A DNA stretch of 64,000 bases from Spirometra erinaceieuropaei. Its lineage: Eukaryota; Platyhelminthes; Cestoda; Diphyllobothriidea; Diphyllobothriidae. The DNA is taken from positions 1,340,586 through 1,404,585 of the forward strand of contig CACRXP010000046.1 of NCBI GenBank assembly GCA_902702965.1, in the 5' to 3' direction. The notes beneath the pieces are model-generated. The model searched no databases and was not told the origin of the DNA. It worked only from the letters and a program-made list of their open reading frames with translations. The first letter of the stretch is position 1. Each line of letters begins with the position of its first letter. The translations under genes and the position numbers were made by a program. Shown in pieces: positions 48,628 through 59,785 of the stretch.

Positions 48628-49611
48628 TTAAGAAATCGAAAATGCAGTTGACGTATTCGGTGGCCGCGACTAGATAGGCAAAAGCATATGCCAAGCTGGA
48701 TTGTTTATGTCTAGATGTGTGGGAATTTAAATTATAAAGGCAACACGTATTATCTTTTCAAAGACTCTAGGTAAACAGCTTGTGATAAAATCAGACTAAC
48801 CGCCACTTGCAAGATCAGTTTGAGCCAAAATTCACCTATATATTTTAAGGCTTCAAAGGATCGCTGTCGTTTGTTCTGGATTACGTTGAGTTTTATATCG
48901 GCCCAGAAATATCTTAAAATACTTCTCCTGTCAGCACCTGCACCCTCTTGAGAGGACGCTAAGATAGGGGCTAGTCTCCTCACAGTTTTCGCGTAGTAAA
49001 TGCATATTGCGCAGGCAGAAGATGCAACAGTGAGGATCTGTCCCTCACGGCCCTTTGGTACATATTCTGTAGCCTCATCATAACCCCTTCAAAGACCCGC
49101 CAAAGCTCGTCAGGCGTGGCTGGTGCTGACTGCGTCCTGATGTTTACTGTTTTCATCGATTGCACACAAATATAAATTTCGCATTACGTATCCATTAAAA
49201 ACCTTTACATTGATATTCTTATTGATGTCATTTGCCGGCACGATGAATGTTTGGGCGTTATTGTTATGTGAACGAGCGTTTTTCTCACACAAGTAGACTC
49301 TCTCAAGCATTATAACCGCACTGTCGAATAAAATGGTCGTTAATAGCGAAAATCAGCAGCGAATATGCTTTCAATTAATAATGTTTTCTTCAACAAATTG
49401 CCTCTTTAAGGATTGCTTTAATACTGCACTCCACAGACGGATGTCTGTGTAGCATGCAATTTTTCGCGGTCAAAGCAATAATTACTTTGAAAATTTTGGC
49501 CGTCTGTTTCAGGTGCGTAAACATGACTTATATGTTTGAACAGTAAACGTGAGAATATGGCAGACCGATATTTTTTTGCATGAATATTTGGGCCAGACTG
49601 GGAATGCTGGG

Positions 49612-49688
49612 AGACCAACTGACTAGTCGAACACCTCGCAGCTGCACTATGTAGCTGTAGAATATCGGAAAAACACGCGTGTATGGTC
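49612..49688 (+). ncRNA. Relic hammerhead, family 1, in RR (inactive)
   Basis: Counterpart of 46451-46529 with the same disabled core (CTGACTA, GGAAAAA). The surrounding GAATGCTGGGAGACC corresponds to GAACGCTGGGGGTCC before hammerhead 1. Confidence 0.55.
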
Positions 49689-50674
49689 TTTTGGCTAGGG
49701 CCTGTGCTATGAGTATGGTATCACCTTACGCTAAAGTAATTACATGCGTAAACAAAATATTCATTGTAGATTGCGAGTAACATTTTTAACAGAGATTTTT
49801 GTAGTGCGCTTCTTATTACTACTAGTCTGCATCCAGATATTTAATAAAATTTTCCACCCGAGACCTTGGCTTTGAAGTCGAGTATGGTTGTTGATGATAC
49901 TTGCACTGCCGGCTCTGAGAGAAAGCTTCACAACTGGACAAGCAAACAACTCACCGTTTATTGTGTTCGAGCAATCGCATGCGACGAATCATCCTTTGAA
50001 GTCCGTGCCGTTTTCCTGGCCGATTTTTTTTCAACCACCATTGATCAAACCTGCTGGCGAAAGCATAGAATACATAAATTACGAGGTTTAAAGTGCCCAT
50101 TTACTGGTCTTCAATTATTTTGCTGCGTTAATGGCTCAAATGTTTGGAAAATAGCAATTTCCAAAAACGGCACAAAACAACAAGCTGTTCTTATTCAAGT
50201 AATAGGACAGTCCTTGAGTATAAACAGATTGAAATTGTACATAATTTTGGGCTTAATTACATGCAGAATACTGATAATGAATATACATGTCTCCGAGTCA
50301 TGACACTCCAGTTCGTATTAGAAAGAAGATAAGGTATGGACCGATGAATAAGTGTCAACTAAGCAACCAAGTTTTTTACAATATTAGCGTCAGTTGGTGG
50401 ATTGGCTCGAGCGTTCTATACGGGATATAGTGGAGTTTGTATGACCGATTTCTACCACATAATTTCCCACATTTGTCAGCTGCCGAGCTGGAGACTAAGA
50501 GAGTACTTTAAAAGCCGTGGGCACGAAGACTGCCATCTGACTTTTTAACTACGCATAGATTCAAGTTATGTGTTTGTGAGTTGAGTGGCTGACTGCTGCA
50601 CTAAAAATCAAACCAACACATGTTAGGTCTGAGTCGCGTCCCCTTAGCATGTATAATTTTGCTCTTGTCGTTAT

Positions 50675-50697
50675 TTTGGGGGGGGAGGGGGGGGAAA
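50675..50697. repeat. G-rich run (G-quadruplex potential)
   Basis: GGGGGGGGAGGGGGGGGG on the + strand, mirror of the C-run in LL. Confidence 0.6.
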
Positions 50698-51320
50698 GGC
50701 ATGCATTTGGCATACTCAGCTAACGCCAGTCGCTAAGCGAGTCAGCGATCCTATTCCCCATACGTGGTTTGCTCGGACAGTTGACATGTGCCTATGAATG
50801 AAAAGAGGGAGAATAACGTCGACGTTTCTGCTCACATTTTTTTTATTTTGACTAATCTGACGCACATTAAGTTAGCGCTTTGGACTGAAAGCCTTGCCTT
50901 TGAAGCCTCTTTCTATTCCTAACGTAACATATATGACAACTCTACCTGATATAATCCAAGTTGTCCTCAACTTGTCTCTTGTTGTGCAAAATTCTGGTCC
51001 GTGCATGTCTTAGAAAAGGAGCTGTGGTGGTAGTACTCAATGCGCTTTCGTGTAATGCCAAACATGAACGTCACCTCCTGTCTCCGGTGTTATTTACTTT
51101 GTCTTGGAATGGGCCTAGGTAACGGAGGAAGGGGAGTGAGTCAAATGTTGCCCACGTCTACAATTTAACCTCAGAATAACTCATACTCAAGACATTGTTC
51201 CTGTTCTCACCCTGCTGTGTAGCGCACGTCGACATTTTCGGTGACGAGATATAAACTGTTAACAAAACACCATCTCAGTGATTTCTTCGATATATATATT
51301 TCATTTTGACAAAATTGTGA

Positions 51321-51416
51321 AAAACCCCGCACCTGGGTGGGATTTAAACCTAAAGCAGTAGGGGGAAGGCTGCAGTACAGCCAATGCTCGAACGACCAGA
51401 ACTACAAGGCCCCGCC
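51321..51416 (-). repeat. tRNA-related SINE head in RR
   Basis: Inverted counterpart of 44719-44810 with a few changes (B-box-like GGTTTAAATCCCACC kept). It was inserted before the duplication. Confidence 0.4.
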
Positions 51417-52270
51417 GGAAGACGCGTGTTTAATCTCATTTGGGTCAACACCGGCAAAAATCTTTGTTAGAGGGATCTTCAAATGTAAGTACATGAGGAA
51501 CCAATAACTTATCAAATATACTGCGCTTGCATCATGTGGACTATTATTAAAGGTGTTTTCTAAGATAATTACCGTTATCAGAAAAACTACCCGTAACAGA
51601 ATTGTCTTGACCAACGCAATGCCTATACAAAAACCTCAACGACCGCATCCGTTTTATGTGAGTTAGCATATCCGAATCCTTAGGATTAGGATTATTTTAT
51701 CTGCAGGATTTCCCGATTGTGCAGTTCATTAAATGTCACCGGTGCTAATCGTCAGCATGAAAGTCTGCAAACGACTAATGCGATAACTGCAAAATCAATA
51801 ATGAATAAGCCGGTTTTTTTGCTTTTGTACTTCACAGATTAAAATCTAAGGAACTCGATGTATTGTGTCATTTGTGTGTTGAACGTCCGAAAACCATTAT
51901 TCCTGACAGGATTTCACGATTGCTCAACCCATCGAATTTTACCGGTGCATGAAAATCTGCAAGCAACTAAGGTGATGACTGCAACATCAACTATGAATAT
52001 ACCTGTTTTTTGTCTTGACTTTTGTAGTTCACTGATTAAAATCTAAGCAACTCGATGTATTGTTTGTTTAGTTTGTTGGACGCGCGAAAACTATTATTCC
52101 TGACAGAATGCGAGCTGCGTCATGTTCGGCCAGAGGAAGGTTATGATTTTTAGTGTCTTCCTCCATCGCCTACAACGACGCATTCTGCATTATGTATGTG
52201 TGAATACGTTGTAAATGTTGCTACTGTTAGAAAACATTTACATGCCTAGTCAGTGTTTGGGCGTTATATT

Positions 52271-53149
52271 TCGATTGGGTAGATAGGGTGACAAATGTAG
52301 ACTCTTTCAAACATTTAACGTCCTTTTACAACGCATTGGCCGTCCAAAACGAAAGGCCTACAGTCCGGTGGCAGTTACCCGTATGCTATGCATTTTTGCC
52401 AAGAAATATGTGACAATGTTGGCCCTTTATTTTGCATCCTCATCAATAATAACAGTTGTCTATCGTACATCTCAGAACCAGTCTTTCTTTATGTTTGCGG
52501 CCATATGCACTTTTTGTTCGCTTATAGACTTATCAGCAGACCGCCCAGACGTTTTGCTGAAACCGTTAATGCTTTGTTCCATTTCTGAATTAGGTTTGCG
52601 CACAATCTAGACTACACGGTAAGTGAGGTTTCAGATGGTGATTTTTTCGGTGAAAACAAGTGTAGTTTTTCAAACGGCAAAGCACCTGAAATCCATTTAA
52701 ACGAAGGATTTTCTGTGTGTTTTAGTGGACTTCAAGGCACGGAATCGCACAGATCTGCTAGTTTGTCTTATAGAATTCGTCAAAATAGCTGATTGCCTTA
52801 AAATAATCTTTGTATTAGCAAGCTAAGTCCTACATTCAGCATTCGACGGAAAATCCGTGTGTATGTCTGGCAGCTCTATTAATTAAAACGTAGAGAGTAA
52901 TGTACGCTCGTTTCAAATACAAGCATGATTAGATGCACACTGTACATTACTGAGCCTATTTCTCGTGCATATACTGAACTGTATTGCAGCCCGTGTTTGT
53001 CTAATTTAAGATTATGAGGTCGTCTCTACAGTACGTTAGTACCCCCTTAAAGAGAAGTAAATCGTCAATTTCACTTATGAATGTCCATGATGCAAACTGT
53101 TGCACTTTTCGGCCAATATGTCGTATTTGCGATCGTTCTGTATTGCCGT
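52271..53149. other. AT-rich stretch, nothing recognised
   Basis: Open frames up to 80 codons (52368-52610) without support. Confidence 0.4.
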
Positions 53150-53214
53150 TCTGTTTTAAGCAAAGCCCATGATTTAGAACTACTTTTGTCGAAAAAGGAA
53201 CACGGCAAAACCGA

Positions 53215-53897
53215 AGTGGTTTCCCTTCAAGAGACGTAGTAATATGGTGACATTGATTCGCTACTTATCACTTCTCCATCTTTCTACTGCTTTCATAGGG
53301 AAAGGAATTCTTTATCTTGTGGCAGAGGTGGAGGCGTTGCCATTTTTGTTAATCAAAATTGATGTCAAAATTGTAAGTCCGTATTTTCTTACTCTACTGA
53401 TTTGATCGATGTCATCGCTGTTTTATGTAAACCTCGCCTGTTAAGTATTTTTAAAGGCATTATATTTGTTATTATTTATATTCATCCTCTTCCTGTAAAC
53501 GTGCTCTTAAACGTTTTTCGACTTTATTTTACAAAAACTTGCCATGCGATCCTGCGAATATCTTATTCACTTATGCGGTGATTTTCAGCGCGTGGAATTA
53601 CGTGTTCTCAGACTTTTAGGCTTTTATGATGTTGTCTCCTTCAATTCTCACGCAGATGCCCCTCTTGATCATATTCTGACCAACCACAGCAAGCGTTTTT
53701 GCTTTAAAAATAGGGGTCCGTTGTCACGTTCCGATCATTCCACTTTATTGTGTCTTCCAAAAATCTATTACTTTTCTAAACCTGCACTGCCAGCCAAGAC
53801 TGCAAGAAATACTAATGTTCGCAACACGTCCGCACAAAACATTATCACACTTCATACCTGCATTTCTTATATTATGCCTGCTTTTAAGTCACTTTAA
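53215..53897 (+). pseudogene. Element E endonuclease fragment
   Basis: In several frames: SCGRGGGVAIFVN (about 53320-53355), LIDVIAVLCKPR, IYIHPLP, then from 53544 an open frame with LDHILTN and PLSRSDHSTLLCLP (about 53715-53760). The SDHS motif is the C-terminal catalytic signature of apurinic-type nucleases of non-LTR elements. Frameshifts break it. Confidence 0.7.
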
Positions 53898-54605
53898 GTC
53901 AATTTAATAAGGGAATGAGGTTTTCGCCCTTGGGTTCCCTATTTATATCGATAAGCAGAAATAAACTCATCAAGTACATAAGCAAATGCGGAAAAATAAA
54001 AAGTTTGCGGTAAGTGTGAGCCAGACGCAAACTGCCGCCGCTAAAACAATCGTTATTATATGAAGAGTAGTTTCTAAATAAATGAGCATCTAGTCTACAC
54101 TTAAAGGATACAACACTTTCGGAAAGAACCACCGCATCAGCGAGTCCGTTCCATACCCCAATGACCCTGTGAGAGAAGGCGTTTGGTCAGACGTCCGAAT
54201 GAGCCAGGTTCCTCTGCAGTTTAAAGGGATGACAACGCAGACGGTCAATCCCGGCCAATTCGAAGAATTCATCAAAGTGTAGTGCACACTCACGGCTTCT
54301 GAAAATCCTGTAGGTTTGAATGAGATCGCCACGCAGTTGCCTGTAATTTATAGGAAACAGATTTATTTCGGTCAGCCTGATTTCGTTAGGCAGATAGTGA
54401 AGATTCTTAACCATCTTCGTTGCCATCGCCTGTAATCTTTCCCGTCGTTGATAATCTTTCTTCAACCACGGTAGCCAGGCCTGGACTGCATACTCTAAGA
54501 GAGACCGGACGAATGCCCTATAAGCTTTCCCGAACAAATCTTTATCGATCTGCACGAATCCTCGACTCAGCGCAAATACTGTTCTTCCAACCGAACAGCG
54601 TTTTT
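53895..54605 (-). mobile_element. CR1-like element B, 3' fragment, nested in E
   Basis: Minus strand: thumb/C-terminal residues RSLLEYAVQAWLPWLKKDYQ, YRQLRGDLIQTYRIF and KCRLDAHLF correspond to the same parts of element A. It ends in INREPKGENLIPLL and the conserved 3' tail near 53895-53945. The frame is shifted near 54200. Insertion into E makes it younger than E. Confidence 0.8.
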
Positions 54606-54639
54606 AAATGAAATTATTGATATTTTTGACCTCTCGATA

Positions 54640-56330
54640 CTGTATTGGTACGACCGTATAGAATTTCTTCGCCCTATCTTAAGTCGCTAGGACGTAAAAA
54701 AAAAAACTCTTTACAAGCTAGGCTTACGTGGCGGCCTTAGGAATGTTGCTATCTTAATAAAAACCGAGATTGGCAGGCTAAACAGCCTGTTTGTTAGTCA
54801 ACGTTTTACCTCTTCTTCCTCCCACCTTTCTTCTTCCATTGCTGAGATTTGGATGAATCTATAGCGTCTCACTGGCCCTCGCAACGCACAAGTACATGTA
54901 GATGCTGATTTAGACTCCTTAAATAAAAATGTTATATTCAGTCACAACGACTGCCGTCTTCCCTCAGATGACATTCCCCTAGCGATGTGTACATTCTAAC
55001 CCGTGTCTGTGACAACAGTAGAGAAACACCTTAAAAAGGTCAGTGGATCAACAACTGCCGAACCGGATGGTGTCTTGCCTTTTCTTTTTAAATGTTGTAG
55101 TTCTCAGATACCCCATATTTAACTAACTTAATTAATATGTCATCCATGGTGTCCAAGATGCCCGATGCCTGGTGTCCAGTGAGAATCACTCACATCCCTA
55201 AAAAAACTGCTTATTTTTGTCCTAAATCGTTTCGTCCAATTGTCTGCACCTCCGCACTAATAAAGCTTGCTGAAAGAGGGGCCCTAGGAATTATAAAGCT
55301 TTTTCCTTCCACTTTGTCCGACCCTTTGCAATTAGCATACAAAGCCGAACGGAGTACTTTAGATGCTGTCGCTCTTGTGGTCCACTCTGCTCTAGAAGAA
55401 TTGGACAATTGTTGCCGCTTGTACGGTTTTTTTCATGACTACTCCTCCGCCTTCAATGCCGTCCCGCGCCCTCATCTCCTTCCCAAAACATCCGCGTGCG
55501 GCTCTGCAGGCGGGTCATCTCTTGGCTTAGCGATTATTTTATTTAGCGCACTCAATTTGTCTAAGTTGGGCAAGCGGAAATCTACCATCCTTCCCAGTGA
55601 CTACAGAGTTCTTCAGAGTTCCATTCTATCCCCTCACCTTTTTCTCCCTCCACACCGACGATCTAAGGTCCCCTAATGACTGTCTTTTGGTTAAGTATGC
55701 TAGCGATGTGGTTGATGGACACCCTCTCAAAAATCAGATACACCTCCAGTCTCTAATAGATGGCGTAAACCATGTCGTAGTAAGGTCGGAGGAAAATGGT
55801 CAGCTAATGAACAATCAAAAATCCGTTCAGTGTATTTTCCGACTGTGGCCCTCTACTATTCCTGAATCATCTGACATCCTTCCTAACGAGGTATGCTCTT
55901 TCAGGTTCCTCGGCGTTACTTTGTCCTCAAATCTTTCATTTTCTCTCCATATTGAGTGCCTAGTTACTAACGTTCGTAAGCTTCTTTACTACATACGTCG
56001 TTTACGTTCCTACCACACACCTCAACCCTTAATTTGGTGATTCATCGATGCCTACATTCTTCCGCTTATCCAATACTGCTCTCCTGCTATTCTTCCTGCT
56101 TTAATACGAGTCCTCCGCATGCTCTCTTCTGCTGGTGGTGTTTATTATCTTTTTTTGATCGATACTATCATACAACAACATGCCAATGTGGTCACGCAAT
56201 TAGCTGGTCGGATTATAGATGACGTTTCCCACCCCTTGCATCCTGATCGTATTTCTGCGAAGTCTTCCCGCCCCATGCGCCGCAGCTTCCGACTTATGTA
56301 ATGTCACACATCGGCTTTTCGATCTTCTGT
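54640..56330 (+). pseudogene. Element E reverse transcriptase
   Basis: Fragmented frames on the plus strand show, in order: TGSTTAEPDG-like linker (about 55040); SLTSLKK/FRPIVCTSA fingers; motif A FFHDYSSAFNAVP (about 55425-55460); motif C region VKYASDVVDGHP (about 55697-55730) with the catalytic YADD changed to YASD; CSFRFLGVTLSSNLSFSLHI (about 55890-55950); and YCSPAILPALIRVL at the thumb. The catalytic change and frameshifts show it is dead. Confidence 0.7.
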
Positions 56331-56540
56331 ATTGCCATTCCTGGCGCCCTATCTTACCTACGGAGAGATAGAAATACAGAAGCTAAGATTTAAACTGTCC
56401 TCATAATAATCGTTTTTTGTATTAAACTTTGACTCTTGAATAGTCTATTAAGTTTTTACTGCCCATACTGAATGAAGTCATTTATGCTTAAAATTCTGAA
56501 TCATTGATTTTAAAATAAAGCGACTTCTTCTCTCTCTAAC

Positions 56541-57614
56541 ATTACTCCACGCATTAGACAATTACTACGACAAATTCTGGTTCTTAATCCTCATCCATAG
56601 CAAAACAAATATCCCATGTAGGACTGGGAAACCATGGCCAGAACATCAGTAGCACTTTCAGTGGCAACCCTGGGGGATTTAGAGTCAGATCTTTCGTTTC
56701 AGACCTGCGGAGACCTCTACAGGTCGCAACCTTAACATACATATCTGGGTATTTATTCAAACAATACAGGGTTCCTGAAATATCTGAGGTGCTAAAATGT
56801 CTTTATTCGAATCGTGTGATAAAACGGTGAATGAGTTTGCCTATGGCAATTACTATTTTCCAAACAGTGAAAACATCCAAACGCCACCTAGGGAGACCCA
56901 TGCTGCGGCATCCTGTTTATTATGAATTCTGTACTTAACAATTCAACGCGTATTCAAATTTGACCTCTTGCTTTGGACGATAATGTCATACCAGACTGTG
57001 TTATGGTCACCATCAGACTAATGTCTGTTCCAAATTCCGAAAGACCTTTAGTTTTTCACATAAACAAACGTTTAGACAAACGTTGAACCAAAGGATAATG
57101 CCGGATCATGCGTACAAATTTGCGCATAAAGGGTTAGTGCTAATGCACGCATAGTCTTGGCGTGCATGAGCTCCCACGGGAATGGTCTACTTCATTCGCA
57201 TTCATTTAAATCCAACGCGAATCGTATTTGCGATGTACACCTATCGCTTGGGGTGCGATAATGACCATCTTACAGTCTGCTTCTTGGGTGATTATGCTCT
57301 CAATGATAGTACGAATTAAACCCATCAAGCATACCGCCATTAAAACGTGTGGTGCATTTTATCTATGTTAAAATATATAACATGTGTCAACAAAGTATGT
57401 TTCGAACATTACAAGTAACTGTTTTCAACAGCAGTTTGTGGTCTGCTTCTGCTTATTTTTTGCCCCATTCTTATTTCTACCAGATTGCATCAGGCCATAT
57501 ATGTTTTCGATTTCATGGAACTTATAAGTACGAGAGGCACGAACTTGGTATTCAAGGGCGTAGTGCGCATGTGTGAGAGCCACCTTGACATCTTTTTTGG
57601 TTCAAAACATCGTT
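56541..57614. other. No gene seen
   Basis: AT-rich sequence. Part may belong to the diverged repeat that follows, but I could not align it securely. Confidence 0.35.
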
Positions 57615-58200
57615 CTTGATAGGATTTTTCCCGAGACGTCGGCTAGCAATACTTAAACTACCTAGGGAGTAGACTGTATCGGGGCTGAGACAAATCTGCA
57701 CAGTAGGACAAGCAAACGACTCACTGTTTATTGTGTTCGAGGACTGGGATGAGCTGGGCCACCTGCTAAAGTTGCAGTCGTTTGCACGCCGTATTTCTTC
57801 ATCCGTCGCCTTTCAAAACGCGCCGGCCAACGAAACATAAATAATTAGCTGGAAAGTGCCCTTCAACTTATTATCAATTATGCTCCTGATTACCTGGCTA
57901 AAGTATGCATAAATCGCATTTATGCGAAAAATGCTAGAGTTTAACAAGCTGCTCTTTCACATAAAAATGGACAGTCGACCAATATTATGATACTTTTAAT
58001 CGCGTAAAGAATGTCCTGCAGAATACCCGCAGTGCACATGCCTATCTCCAATTCATAACACTAAAGTTCGCATAATGTAGCAGATAACGTATGGACCGAT
58101 AAATAATTGCTAACTACGCTACCACACTCGTCCAATATCAGCGTCCGTTGGTTGACCGGCTCAGGCGTTCGCCTGGTAAACGAGATAAGGCGGAGTATAT
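57615..58200 (+). repeat. Diverged third copy of part of LL/RR
   Basis: GGACAAGCAAACGACTCACT and TTTATTGTGTTCGAG (57705-57745) match 49935-49970. GTATGGACCGATAAATAATT to GGCTCAGGCGTTC (58090-58170) matches 50333-50416. Many gaps lie between. It shows the duplicated segment is an older dispersed repeat. Confidence 0.7.
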
Positions 58201-58204
58201 GTAC

Positions 58205-59680
58205 ATATGTATATATTTGAAGGGTAAGAGGCAGAGCCCTTGATGGCCCTATTTATGTACACTGCTTTCACATATTCCTACTTAAGAATAAAATTACAGG
58301 CATTTACAATGTGATCGGATAACAGTTCAGTCGTTATCATAAGGTAGTGCATAAGGGCACTGTAAATTGGTGCGGACGGATTTTGTATGATATATTTTAC
58401 AAAACTGGCTGTGCACAGTGATGCTGTACAAGCCGATATCTGTAAAAAAAAACGGGACGAGCAAGTTTTCTTTTAAAAACACAAATTGTGTCAGCCGTCA
58501 CCATCTCGGTTGGAAGCGAGTTCCACGGTCTGAAAAACGCTGGCTGAATGAAAAATTTCATCGGTCTAAACGTGTGCGCTCATTCCCGACTCTGTAGGCG
58601 TGGCCGCGTAGTTGGTTTGTACGGGCAAACTGTAAGAAGTCCTCTGCCCTTACTGAGCAACCCTGGCGGCGGGCAATCTGGACGGTCTAATGTAGACTGC
58701 AGGTTATTTGTCAATAAGGGAGAGTGAATAAACCAAGCAAATTCAGCCTCTCTTGATAAGACAAATGCTTTACACCGTCGACCATCTTTGTCGCTCTGCG
58801 ATGCACCTGTTCGAGTAAGTCGATATTCTTCCTCATACATGGTGAAGCTGCTGGCATTTCAAACTCTATTTGAGGTCCTACAAAGACAACAAATGTCTTT
58901 CGAACAGTTAAGCGAGAAATATTTTAAATGCACGTCTGATCCAGTGTAGAGTGCTAGTTGCCTTCTGGACCATCTTTCTGCAGTGTTCTGATGGCTATAA
59001 ATTGGTGGTCGTCTATACACCCAGATCTTAGTTTCTTTCCACAGTTTCTAACCTCGTCGCGTCAATATAGTACTGGTGTTTGGAAGAGGCATTGCTGCCG
59101 GTGTTCAGGTGCAAGTACACGCATCTTGACACGTTAAACTTCAAAAGCCATCTGTTCGACCAAGCACGCAGTTTGTCGAGGTTTGACTGAAGCTTCTCTG
59201 CGTCATCATCATGCTGGACTTCACTCCATATTTTTATGTCATCCGCGAACATGAGGGCCTCGCAATTCGCTTCGCTGTTGCAGTCATTAGCATAGATCAG
59301 GAAGAGTACTGGGCCTAAGACAGAACCCTGTGGGACATCACTTTCAACCTATGCCCATCCCGAGTTAGAGTTTCCAACGACGACTCTTTGTAGTCTGGAG
59401 GAGTGAAAACTCCTGATCCACTTAAACATTCTTCCTTGAATTCCAATAACGCAGATCTACTGTGAAAGAAGCCTGTGTGGGACACTATCAAAGGCCTTCT
59501 TGAAGTCAAAAAATATGACATCCACTTGATAACCCTGATGGGTAGCTCGTGTCCATTTCTCGTGCGAGTAAAGAACACTCGTTAGGCAGGAGCGCCCTGG
59601 ACGAATGCCGTGTTGGGCAACACACAATATTTTGTTCTGTTCCAGATATTTCATCAAGTGTCTTTTGATAATGACATTTT
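58205..59680 (-). mobile_element. CR1-like element C, decayed, 5' truncated
   Basis: Minus strand: IIKRHLMKYLEQNKILCVAQ, RPGRSCLTSVLY and VIFFDFKKAFDSVPHRLL (motif A, near 59490); LLIYANDCNSEANCEALMF and ADDIKIWSEV (motif C, near 59250); KFNVSRCVYL. Then stops and frameshifts lead into thumb residues, ending at the conserved 3' tail (58205-58255). Confidence 0.75.
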
Positions 59681-59681
59681 C

Positions 59682-59785
59682 ACCCGAAAAATGCCATCTC
59701 CTGATATTTGGCCCAGAAAAACTTCCCCCCATAATATTCGACGATAATGAAATAACAGAGGCCCAATCGGTAAAAGATTTGGGTC
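59682..59785 (+). pseudogene. Small plus-strand RT fragment between C and D
   Basis: Encodes SPEKCHLLIFGPEKLPPIIF and VKDLGLSVS, the block after the catalytic site of a non-LTR polymerase. It belongs to a different family from C and D (GPE, PPIIFDDNEIT). It is squeezed between the 5' end of C and the 3' tail of D. Confidence 0.6.

Larger units (their letters stand above)
48628..52270 (-). repeat. Arm RR of second inverted duplication
   Basis: Partner of LL. It has a tandem duplication of ~190 bases at 51700-52090 (TAAAATCTAAG..CTCGATGTATTGT twice), which LL has once, and ~360 extra bases at 48885-49245. A TAACGCCCAAACA motif occurs at both ends of each arm (44082 and 46882; complement at 49250 and 52258), hinting at terminal repeats of an older element. 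Confidence 0.9.
53150..56540 (+). mobile_element. Old non-LTR retrotransposon E with endonuclease and RT
   Basis: Decayed plus-strand element split by element B at about 53895-54605. The first part is the apurinic-type endonuclease; the second is the reverse transcriptase. It ends after an AATAAA at about 56515 and a short CT-rich tail. Many frameshifts and stops. Confidence 0.75.

Noticed and set aside
47088..48694. Two proteins sharing the first 23 residues (47088 plus, 48694 minus)
   Set aside because: The shared part is the end of the inverted arms; the frames continue by chance into different spacer sequence.
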